The notes under the pieces are model-generated. The model ran no database searches. It had not been told where the DNA came from and saw only the letters and a program-made list of their open reading frames with translations. This document shows, piece by piece, positions 7,108 through 13,928 of a stretch of DNA of 22,658 bases. Origin of the DNA: DATLCI01 sp046714215 (lineage in GTDB: Bacteria > Acidobacteriota > Terriglobia > Terriglobales > Acidobacteriaceae); contig JBKKBM010000107.1 in NCBI GenBank assembly GCA_046714215.1, positions 1 through 22,658 on the forward strand, given 5' to 3'. Both the position numbers and the translations under genes were made by a program. How positions within the stretch are numbered: position 1 is the first letter of the stretch; the number at the start of each line of letters is the position of its first letter.

Positions 7108-7472
7108 GACCGCGGGTGAGTACGATGCTTCATGCTAGCAATCGCTTGAGGAAGATAGACACCGTAGTAGTAAACGCAACTCCCAAACCACATGGTGAAG
7201 AGCAGCAAGACAAACCAAATACGTCGAGTCCACTGCCCCGATGCGTCAACTTTGGCCCAGAACCGCCACATTCCAATCCATAAGAACAGGCATGACGGCG
7301 CACCCACAGCGCCAAGGAATCCCCACAGCAGGCGATCCGACTTCTGAGGCGTTACGGCTCCCAGGAAAAAAGGCGTAAGCGCTAACGCAAAAACAGTAGA
7401 GACTCCGAACAGTATCGCTGCAGACCTCGACACCAAACCATCGCGGGTCGATTCTCTCCCGCAGATTGCCAA
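7104..7472 (-). CDS. Hypothetical three-helix membrane protein
   Basis: A 122-residue frame with three clear hydrophobic segments at about 18-40, 48-69 and 84-105. Arg/Lys residues lie between the second and third segments and at the tail (KHRTHPRS), as expected for a small inner-membrane protein. I do not recognise the family. There is no in-frame ATG before the first helix: the only upstream options are TTG at 7472 or GTG at residue 14, neither with a good ribosome site, and a stop at 7491-7493 prevents a longer product. It lies 18 bases downstream of the CDGSH gene on the same strand, so read-through is likely. It meets the VWA gene tail-to-tail with a 4-base overlap. The exact start is uncertain. 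Confidence 0.65.
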   Translation of the reverse strand: MAICGRESTRDGLVSRSAAILFGVSTVFALALTPFFLGAVTPQKSDRLLWGFLGAVGAPSCLFLWIGMWRFWAKVDASGQWTRRIWFVLLLFTMWFGSCVYYYGVYLPQAIASMKHRTHPRS

Positions 7473-7490
7473 AATACATTTCGGATATGC

Positions 7491-7724
7491 CTATTTTGGT
7501 TCTTCCTTCGCCACCGCGGCTTCAGCCGCCTGGAAGCCGATCTTCGAGTGTGTGCCGTCACAGAACGGCTTCTTCACCGAGGCACCGCAACGGCAGAGCG
7601 AGACACCCAGCTTGCCGGTCAGGTCGTACGGCGTGCCATTGGCATCCACCAATTCGATTTTGCTCAAGTCGCCTTCCACGCGATAAGGCCCGTTCGGCTT
7701 GACTGTGATCTTGATGTCCGCCAT
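7491..7724 (-). CDS. CDGSH-type iron-sulfur domain protein
   Basis: A 77-residue protein whose core carries the complete CDGSH [2Fe-2S] ligand set: C44, C46, C55 and H59 within CRCGASVKKPFCDGTHS. This three-Cys/one-His arrangement binds a labile 2Fe-2S cluster involved in redox or iron-sulfur transfer. The N-terminal half (IKITVKPNGPYRVEGDLSKI) is the usual beta segment of bacterial single-CDGSH proteins, and the tail is Ala/Glu/Lys-rich. There is no signal peptide, so it is cytoplasmic. The start ATG at 7724 has GGAG 6 bases upstream. It sits 45 bases after the glucosidase stop, probably at the end of the same minus-strand transcription unit; no functional tie to carbohydrate metabolism is evident. 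Confidence 0.93.
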   Translation of the reverse strand: MADIKITVKPNGPYRVEGDLSKIELVDANGTPYDLTGKLGVSLCRCGASVKKPFCDGTHSKIGFQAAEAAVAKEEPK

Positions 7725-7769
7725 GTTCTTCTCCGCACTCGAAATAAGACCGCTAGTTAAGATAGCACG

Positions 7770-9986
7770 TCACTTCTTGAAGGCTACGTTCACCAGCAGC
7801 GGCTCACCTTCAACATCCACCACGTTGCAGTAGGTCCGCTCGCCCCGCCGGATGAAATCAAGGCCAACCCGGCTCTTCCCGATGCGCAGGTTCCGGACCT
7901 CGAAGGAATTCAGCCACTCTGGCAGTGCGGGATTCACGATATTGAGTTCATGGTCGGGTGCGCTTGGCCGGATGCCCAGGACTGAAGTTAGCATAAGAAA
8001 AAACGCCCCTGAAGCCCACGCCTGCGGCGAACAGGACACCGGATAATGCACCGGCACATCCGCTTCCTGCCGCTGCAACCCGCAGAACAGCTCGGGCAGC
8101 CGATTATTGCGGAACGTCACCGCAGTCTGGAACATCGTGGTCAGAGTGTGCAACGCGGGCCGCGGAAAATCGTACAAAGCCATGCCATGCGCGATCAGCG
8201 AATTGTCATGCGGCCACACCGACCCGCGGTGGTAGCTCAGCGGGTTATAGACTTTCTCCGTGTTGGCCATGGTGCGCCAGCCCCAGCCCGAATGCATATC
8301 CGGCTGCATCAGCCGGTTGGCTACGGTCCGGGCCCGGTCTTTGCGAAGTGCGCGCGAGAACAGCAAGTGTCCGGGATTCGACGAGATCACTTCCAGCTTT
8401 TTCTTTTTTGCGTCCAGCGCCATCGCGTAAAACCCGTTCCCTGACACCCAGAATTCTTTGTCGATCCGCTTGGCCAGTTCCCCGGCCTCGCGCTTCAGCC
8501 GATGCGCCGTCTCGGTATCACCCAGCGCGCGCAACAGGCGCGCCATCCGGTATTTGGCGTCGTACACGTAGCCTTGTACTTCAATCAACGCGATTGGCGT
8601 ATTCGCCACCGAGCCGTTGCGGTGTAGATTCGCATCCCAGGAATCTTTCCAACCCTGATTCGCCAATCCGCGCTCCGAGCGCCGCTGATATTCGATGAAC
8701 CCATCTTTGTCGGGGTCACCATAGCGCTCGATCCAGTTGAGCGCCTTGTAAATCGCGGGCAGGATGTCGCGGATCAACGCTTCGTCGGCGGTCCAGTTGT
8801 AATACTCACTGGCCAGGACGAGGAACAGTGGCGTCGCATCCACCGAGCCGTAATACGGGCCGAACGGCATCTCGCCCGCACGGGTCATCTCGCCCACGCG
8901 ATGCTCATGCAGGATCTTGCCAGGCTCTTCATCGCGCCAGTCGTCGACTTTGGTGCCTTGATAGCGGGCGAGCACGCGCAGGGTGTCCGCCGCCAGCCGC
9001 GGATTCAGCAGCAGGGACTGATACGCCGCGATGATGGAATCGCGCCCAAAGATCGTGGCAAACCACGGGATCCCCGCGGCGATGATGTGTTCGTTCCCGT
9101 CCGGGATCTGCAGCGCGTGAAAATCAGCTTCGGCGGTGTTCAGCGCCTCGTCGAATTCGTCGTGACTGCTGTCAAAGTGGGTGGACTGCTGGCGCCACGC
9201 GTCATACGTCTGCCGCCGCTGCTTCAAGTTCGCGGCAAAGTCATACGACTTCAGCCGCCGATGCTCGTCACCATCCAGCACTGCGGAGATGTCCGTCTGG
9301 ATGCGCACGCGCTGCATCGGCTTCAGCCGGATGTGCCAGAACGCGCCTGTCTCATCCACTTGGTCGGGCGTGGGCGACATGCGCACGCACGTCTGGCGGC
9401 GCACACCGTCCACGCCCTTGTAGGCGAAGGTCAGCGACCCATCATTCCAATACGGCCGGTAATACTGCCCGGTGTGGCCGCGTTTGGTGCCCCGCACCTG
9501 GAAGACGTCCATGAAATCGGCCGCGTAGCGCAGCTCGGCGGTGAATTCCACATCCACTAGATTGAAATTCTCAAACGTCAAGTAATCGAAGAAGACGTTC
9601 GCCGCCAGCAGTTGTTCGCGCCGCAGGTGGATGGAATTTTCCGGCAGGTCAAAAGTCTCGCGCAGGGTGATGTTGCCCGTGGTCAGCTCGATCTGCGATA
9701 CAAAACTCTTTTCCGTATTCGACGACAGCACCACCGCGCGATGCCCTTCCAGCTTCAATTCCAAGCCACTGAGGAAGCGGGTGTCATCGTGGAAGAATCC
9801 GATGTCCGGTGCTCCGAAGGGTGCGATGTCTCCCGCTACGGAGGTTGACAGGAACGTCTTGCCATCGATCAGGGTCAGGTTGTTCAGCTTGCGCGGTTCA
9901 TTCGCCTGGAAGGCGATGCGCGGCTCGACATACGGACATGCGATCGCTTCCAGTTGCTCGAGTGGGACGATTGTCAACGCGCTCAT
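7770..9986 (-). CDS. Amylo-alpha-1,6-glucosidase / glycogen debranching-type enzyme
   Basis: A 738-residue enzyme expected to hydrolyse alpha-1,6 branch points in glycogen-like glucans. Residues ~35-235 form the beta-rich N-terminal domain of bacterial-type debranching enzymes (TFLSTSVAGDIAPFGAPDIG, then FFHDDTRFLSGLELKL). From ~280 on is the (alpha/alpha)6-barrel domain, with GIPWFATIFGRDSIIAAYQS (305-324), EMPFGPYYGSVDATPLFL, GWKDSWD (445-451), and HRGSVWPHDNSLIAHG (586-601) near the active site. It has no signal peptide, so it is cytoplasmic. Its ATG overlaps the TGA of the upstream glycosyltransferase by 4 bases, implying coupling. Several homologous proteins in non-glycogen contexts have unproven substrates, so a different alpha-linked saccharide is possible. 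The generic enzyme class is secure; the substrate is not. Confidence 0.93.
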   Translation of the reverse strand: MSALTIVPLEQLEAIACPYVEPRIAFQANEPRKLNNLTLIDGKTFLSTSVAGDIAPFGAPDIGFFHDDTRFLSGLELKLEGHRAVVLSSNTEKSFVSQIELTTGNITLRETFDLPENSIHLRREQLLAANVFFDYLTFENFNLVDVEFTAELRYAADFMDVFQVRGTKRGHTGQYYRPYWNDGSLTFAYKGVDGVRRQTCVRMSPTPDQVDETGAFWHIRLKPMQRVRIQTDISAVLDGDEHRRLKSYDFAANLKQRRQTYDAWRQQSTHFDSSHDEFDEALNTAEADFHALQIPDGNEHIIAAGIPWFATIFGRDSIIAAYQSLLLNPRLAADTLRVLARYQGTKVDDWRDEEPGKILHEHRVGEMTRAGEMPFGPYYGSVDATPLFLVLASEYYNWTADEALIRDILPAIYKALNWIERYGDPDKDGFIEYQRRSERGLANQGWKDSWDANLHRNGSVANTPIALIEVQGYVYDAKYRMARLLRALGDTETAHRLKREAGELAKRIDKEFWVSGNGFYAMALDAKKKKLEVISSNPGHLLFSRALRKDRARTVANRLMQPDMHSGWGWRTMANTEKVYNPLSYHRGSVWPHDNSLIAHGMALYDFPRPALHTLTTMFQTAVTFRNNRLPELFCGLQRQEADVPVHYPVSCSPQAWASGAFFLMLTSVLGIRPSAPDHELNIVNPALPEWLNSFEVRNLRIGKSRVGLDFIRRGERTYCNVVDVEGEPLLVNVAFKK

Positions 9987-11044
9987 GCGATCCGTCTCTC
10001 CGCCCCGCGCAACATTTTCACCGGTCGCGCCGCGCCGGCCAGTTTTTCATACAGCGCGATATAGGCGTCCACCATGCTCCGCAGCGAGAATTTCTCATCT
10101 ACATATTGGCGCACGATCGAGGCGGGTATCTTCACCGCCTTTGCCCATTGCGCCATCTCATCGACCGTCTGGCAGATATGGCCGGAAACGCCCTCTTGCA
10201 CGATCTCCGCCACGGACCCGCCCGGCATGGCCAGCACCGGAGTGCCGCACGCCATGGCTTCCACCAACACCAGTCCGAACGGCTCATCCCACTGGATGGG
10301 AAACACCATCGCCCGCGCCTTGCCCAGTAATTCGTTTTTCTCCGCTACATCCACCTCGCCCACAAACTCGATGAACTTGCCGTCGACGTGCGGCTTCACC
10401 TCATTCTCCCAATACTCCTGGTAGAGCGGTTGGATCTGTCCGGCGATCTTCAATGGGATGCCAGACTTCTTTGCCACTTCGATGGCCAGGTGCACGCCTT
10501 TCACCGGCGCGATCCTGCCCAGGAACGCCAAGTAGTCCTGCTTCGTCGCTTGCACTTTATAGAGTGAAGGATCGATGCCGTGGTGGATGGTGCTGGAATT
10601 CGGCAGCATCATCTCATCCGCCTGGAACTGGCTGATGCAAGCATAGTGCACATTCGGGTAGTACCGATACAAGTCCGCCAGCGCCTTCTCCATAGGATGG
10701 TGCACCGTATAAACGCACGGCTGCTCTACAAATTTCGAGTAGGTGATCCCGGCTAGGTTGTTCACGTGGATCACGTCACAATCCTGCGCTGCGTCATACA
10801 CCGCCCAGGCGTGGTGCTGCATATCGCGCAGGCTGAAATAGACGTCATCCCGCAGCGGCCATTCCGACTCCGCATAGATAAATTTCCGCTCTACCGGGAC
10901 GGTCGACTCGCCATTCGTATACACCACCACGTCCACTCCCGCGGACTTCAATCCCAGCGCGAGTTGCTCCACAAACAATTCCGTCCCGCCATAGCGTTGC
11001 GGAGGTATGGGGATGAAGGGTGGCGCGATCAGGGCGATTCTCAA
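9983..11044 (-). CDS. Glycosyltransferase family 4 (GT-B fold)
   Basis: A 353-residue GT4 transferase. The N-terminal domain opens with MRIALIAPPFIPIPPQRYGG, TE, then FVEQLALGLKSAGVDVVVY, typical of the acceptor-side Rossmann half. The donor half shows FLGRIAPVKGVHLAIEVAKK (174-193) and the E-x7-E motif EPFGLVLVE (E254, E262), followed by AMACGTPVLAMPGGSVAEIV. It should move a sugar from a nucleotide donor with retention; donor and acceptor are unknown. The start codon is TTG at 11044, supported by GGGAG 6 bases upstream; I see no ATG alternative. The stop overlaps the debranching enzyme start by 4 bases, which links synthesis and trimming functions. Upstream is a 122-base gap with paired hairpins rather than an overlap. 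Confidence 0.93.
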   Translation of the reverse strand: MRIALIAPPFIPIPPQRYGGTELFVEQLALGLKSAGVDVVVYTNGESTVPVERKFIYAESEWPLRDDVYFSLRDMQHHAWAVYDAAQDCDVIHVNNLAGITYSKFVEQPCVYTVHHPMEKALADLYRYYPNVHYACISQFQADEMMLPNSSTIHHGIDPSLYKVQATKQDYLAFLGRIAPVKGVHLAIEVAKKSGIPLKIAGQIQPLYQEYWENEVKPHVDGKFIEFVGEVDVAEKNELLGKARAMVFPIQWDEPFGLVLVEAMACGTPVLAMPGGSVAEIVQEGVSGHICQTVDEMAQWAKAVKIPASIVRQYVDEKFSLRSMVDAYIALYEKLAGAARPVKMLRGAERRIA

Positions 11045-11066
11045 TTGGTTCTCCCGGGGGATTCTG

Positions 11067-11102
11067 GCTGAGGGTCTGGCTCAGCTACTTAGATGAAGTA
11101 GC
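11067..11102 (-). promoter_or_regulatory. Two adjacent hairpins in the gap between glycosyltransferase genes
   Basis: GCTGAG/CTCAGC (11067-11072 with 11080-11085) and GCTACTT/AAGTAGC (11084-11090 with 11096-11102, loop AGATG) are perfect stems of 6 and 7 bp that share two bases, so they compete. No T-run follows on either strand, so they are not a standard terminator. They lie 23-58 bases upstream of the TTG start of the second GT4 gene, inside the presumed mRNA, where they could tune expression or mark RNA processing (inference). Confidence 0.35.
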
Positions 11103-11166
11103 GGAACCCCGCGTTGGTCTGCCCGGGCCTGCACCACCAGGCAACGCACCGGGGATGTGCTGGAAA

Positions 11167-12285
11167 CTAGCTGGTCCGCAACACTTCGTGACAGATTTCT
11201 GTGAGTTGCTCCGCCCGATGCCGGCAGGTATGCCGCGCCCGGATGGTTTCCAGGCCATTCGCCGCGATCTGCCGCCGCGCTGTTTCATCGTCCAGCAAGC
11301 GCGTGATCTCCGCCTGCATCTGTTCCGCACTATCTACCCGCACAAAATCTTCGGCGCGGAAGAGACCTTCGAGGTCGTCCCATGGGGCGGATATCAGCGT
11401 CGCTCCGCAGGCTAGTGCCTCGAACAGTCGCGGCGCCGGCACCCCGGCCAGTCCGTTGGTGTATTGCTTGCGTGGCAGGTGCAGCGCCAGCGCCGACTCC
11501 GCATACACCTGGGGCGCGTTCAGGTTGGGGAGGTAGCCCTCGAAGTCCACACCAGCATCCAGCATCCAGTCCACTGCCTCCGCCGGATACCGCACGCCGT
11601 ACGCTTTCACTTTCAGGTCCGGCAGCGCACCCGCCGGCCCCACCAAAAACTCAGCCAGCTCCATCGTCCGCTCTTCATCGCCCCAATTGCCGATCCACAC
11701 CAGGTCGGTCTTGCGCGTGCCTGTCCGGGGAAAGAAATGGTCTACATCCGCGCCCTCATGAAAAGTCCAGGCGCGGCGAATGCCAAAGCCGTCGATATAG
11801 ATCTTGCGGATGGGCTCGCCCGCGGCCAGCACTCCGTCGAAGAGATGGAGGTGGAACTTCAGCATCTCTCCTGCCCGGGTATACGCGCGGTGGTGGGTAT
11901 CGAGAAAGAGCGCGCGGAAGCCCAACTCCTCTTTCAGTGAAAGCACCGTGTTGACGACCGCCGGTTCATTCCACTCATGGATGAGGACGATGTCGGCGCC
12001 GCACAGCTCCGTCTTCAGGTGATCGCGCAGCCCGTCCTTACGTTCGTAAAAATGGATATCTAATTCGCGAAACTCCTGGCGAAACTGGTCAATGGAGTCG
12101 ATGGAGCGCTCCTGCTCGGTGCGTACCAGGTTCACCAGCGACCACGAGCCCAATTCCTCATGGCACCGTACCCGGTGTCCCATCTGCACCAGCGCGCCCG
12201 CCAGCCCGCGCAGAAAGTGGGCGCTGCCATGACTCCAGTCTGAGATCAGCGAATGGGCGAACACATGGATGCGCAGCGGATTCAT
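11167..12285 (-). CDS. CgeB-like / GT-B glycosyltransferase
   Basis: A 372-residue GT-B protein resembling the CgeB (spore maturation protein) group and the Glyco_trans_1_2 domain. The N-terminal half (IHVFAHSLISDWSHGSAHFL, then LVQMGHRVRCHEELGSW) is the acceptor Rossmann domain. The C-terminal half has WIGNWGDEERTMELAEFLV, KAYGVRYPAEA, and the characteristic NGLAGVPAPRLFEALACGAT (277-296) plus LISAPWDDLEGLFR, with E289 in the position of the conserved nucleotide-sugar Glu. No membrane segment is visible. Its ATG overlaps the TGA of the upstream GT4 gene by 4 bases. CgeB-type enzymes modify surface or protein glycans in several bacteria, but no substrate can be assigned here. Confidence 0.88.
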   Translation of the reverse strand: MNPLRIHVFAHSLISDWSHGSAHFLRGLAGALVQMGHRVRCHEELGSWSLVNLVRTEQERSIDSIDQFRQEFRELDIHFYERKDGLRDHLKTELCGADIVLIHEWNEPAVVNTVLSLKEELGFRALFLDTHHRAYTRAGEMLKFHLHLFDGVLAAGEPIRKIYIDGFGIRRAWTFHEGADVDHFFPRTGTRKTDLVWIGNWGDEERTMELAEFLVGPAGALPDLKVKAYGVRYPAEAVDWMLDAGVDFEGYLPNLNAPQVYAESALALHLPRKQYTNGLAGVPAPRLFEALACGATLISAPWDDLEGLFRAEDFVRVDSAEQMQAEITRLLDDETARRQIAANGLETIRARHTCRHRAEQLTEICHEVLRTS

Positions 12286-13388
12286 GCAGCCACCACTTCC
12301 GCCGTGGCCAGCACATGATAAAGATGGAGATAGTCAGCCACCATCCGCGCCGCGGTAAAGCGCGCCCGCGCATGATCGTAGGCCAGCTTCCCGTAGGTAG
12401 CGCACAGATCGCGATCGGCGCTCAGGCTTTGGAGCGTGTCCTCAAGCGAGGCCGCGTCATTATTACGGAAGTAGCAGGCGGCTTCGCCCCAGATCTCGCG
12501 ATGGGTCGGAATATCGCTGGCCACAATGGCGCAGCGGGAGAGCGCGGCTTCCACCGGACTCATCCCGAACGGCTCATACTGCGACGTGGCGATGTAGATG
12601 GCGCTGCGGGCGTACAGCAGCCGCAGTTGCTTCTCGCTCTGCAACGTCTTTACGTGGAGCCTTTGCCGCGGCGTGAAGATGGTGCGATTCGCCGGATTCT
12701 CCGGCTCAGAGTCCGGACCAGCCAGGTACAGCGGCAACGGCGATTCGAACTGCGACAACAACGCGGAGTTTTTGCCGAAATCCCAGATCCGCCCCACCGA
12801 CAACGCCATCATCTCTTTGCTCATATGCGGATGGAACAGGGTCGGGGTGCGTCCGTGATAGATCACGGATGCTAGCCGCGGTCGGGTGTACAGGGTCCGT
12901 AATGCGGACAACATCCACAGCGAGGGCGCCACCACGGCGGTCGCCTGCTCCAGCCCCCGGCATACCATCTCGCGGTACCACGCGATCCATTCATCGTCCG
13001 GCTTCGGCTCCGCATGGTGGACACATTGCCACCAGCTCAGCACGTCACCATGCGCCACCATCACTTTCGGTACGTCCGTCTTCAGGCCACCGTAATAAAA
13101 CTGGTTGAGGTGGATCAGGTCAGGCTTGGTCTCCGCGATGATTCCTTCCAGCAACTCCTGGGTCGCTTCCAGATCTCCTTCTGCATCCCGCATCCATTCC
13201 ACCCGGAAAGCCGTGGGACGGAAGTCCACCCCAGCTAGGCCCTCCATCCACTCCGTCTGCTCCGCCGATGGGATCTCACCCACGCTCACCAGCGTGACCC
13301 GCACGCCTCTCCCCGCCAGCCCCGTCACCAGCTCACGGGTATAGGGCCACACGCCACTTACCGTGTCGGCGGTCACCAGGACATGCAT
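12282..13388 (-). CDS. Glycosyltransferase family 4 (GT-B fold), first gene of the glycosyltransferase operon
   Basis: A 368-residue GT4 enzyme. It opens with MHVLVTADTVSGVWPYTREL and VTGLAGRGVRVTLVSVGEIP, where SGVWPYTREL fills the glycine-loop position. The donor half has ALSVGRIWDFGKNSALLSQF near 195-214 and the E-x7-E motif EPFGMSPVE (E272, E280), followed by AALSRCAIVASDIPTHREIW. GRIWDFGKN replaces the usual GRL..KG wording but keeps the donor-binding geometry. The ATG at 13388 is preceded by AAGGAG, which lies inside a 10-base palindrome (GGAGTACTCC) that could occlude ribosome binding. The gene leads a run of two ATGA-coupled transferases. The 250 bases upstream hold an inverted-repeat pair and then the lmo0937-like gene. 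Confidence 0.92.
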   Translation of the reverse strand: MHVLVTADTVSGVWPYTRELVTGLAGRGVRVTLVSVGEIPSAEQTEWMEGLAGVDFRPTAFRVEWMRDAEGDLEATQELLEGIIAETKPDLIHLNQFYYGGLKTDVPKVMVAHGDVLSWWQCVHHAEPKPDDEWIAWYREMVCRGLEQATAVVAPSLWMLSALRTLYTRPRLASVIYHGRTPTLFHPHMSKEMMALSVGRIWDFGKNSALLSQFESPLPLYLAGPDSEPENPANRTIFTPRQRLHVKTLQSEKQLRLLYARSAIYIATSQYEPFGMSPVEAALSRCAIVASDIPTHREIWGEAACYFRNNDAASLEDTLQSLSADRDLCATYGKLAYDHARARFTAARMVADYLHLYHVLATAEVVAA

Positions 13389-13473
13389 GGGGAGTACTCC
13401 TTGCAGCTGCCCAACTGAATCTGTGAGGCGCTGTCGCTATTCATCTCTCAGGAATTGGGATGCCATAAGCGCG

Positions 13474-13608
13474 GTGCAGGCGAACCTGCACGTGGGGGTT
13501 TAGAAGGTCGCGCGGGCGGAAGGGATGCCCCCATTTAAGCCTGGAGTCGGCTCATCTTTCGACTGATGGAAACGACAACGTACACCCGGCCAGGCAGGTT
13601 CGCCTGGC
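13474..13608. repeat. Two hairpins sharing a 13-base inverted sequence
   Basis: The 250 bases between the GT4 start (13388) and the lmo0937-like stop (13639) contain no gene on either strand. They hold two perfect hairpins: GTGCAGG-CGAA-CCTGCAC at 13474-13491 and GCCAGGC-AGGTTC-GCCTGGC at 13589-13608. CAGGCGAACCTGC (13477-13489) recurs as its exact reverse complement at 13594-13606, so the two elements may be inverted copies of one REP-like unit. No T-run follows the first; the second is also not a clear terminator. The promoter of the glycosyltransferase operon should lie here, but I cannot point to convincing hexamers. Confidence 0.5.
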
Positions 13609-13638
13609 ACGAGTGCCGATGTCTCAAAGAACAACCGC

Positions 13639-13785
13639 CTAAATAGCCCTTCGGCCGGAGAGGAGGTTGATCACGGCTACCACGATCGCAATCACCAGCA
13701 GTGCGTGAATCAGGCTGCCACCTACATGGAAGCCGAATCCGAGCAGCCACATAATCAAGAGAATCGCAACAATCGTCCAAAGCAT
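13639..13785 (-). CDS. lmo0937-family (DUF5670) mini membrane protein
   Basis: A 48-residue protein: MLWTIVAILLIMWLLGFGFH, then VGGSLIHALLVIAIVVAVIN, ending LLSGRRAI. It consists of two hydrophobic helices around a GFHVGGSLIH turn and a short basic tail, the exact layout of the lmo0937 family. Members are found in many bacteria, often near stress genes; their function is not established. The ATG at 13785 is preceded by AGGTGA at a good distance. It lies between the TonB-receptor terminator and the glycosyltransferase operon on the same strand, so it must have its own promoter in the 89 bases before it, or in sequence I cannot resolve. Confidence 0.82.
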   Translation of the reverse strand: MLWTIVAILLIMWLLGFGFHVGGSLIHALLVIAIVVAVINLLSGRRAI

Positions 13786-13874
13786 ATGTTCACCTGGGCC
13801 ACAGGGGAATGGCTTAACCCATTTGAGGACACCCGCTAGTGGGGAGTTGTCCCGAATGGGGAATCTTCACGCCC

Positions 13875-13910
13875 AAAAAAGAGCCGCACCGGTCAAAAGA
13901 CCGGTGCGGC
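13875..13910 (-). terminator. Intrinsic terminator of the TonB-receptor gene
   Basis: A perfect 12-bp stem, GCCGCACCGGTC (13883-13894) and GACCGGTGCGGC (13899-13910), with a 4-base loop. On the minus strand it is followed by CT and then six Ts (complement of the A-run at 13875-13880). It begins 19 bases after the receptor stop, so it should end that transcript. The plus strand lacks a T-run after the stem. Confidence 0.92.
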
Positions 13911-13928
13911 CCCAGGTCCAAATCCACC

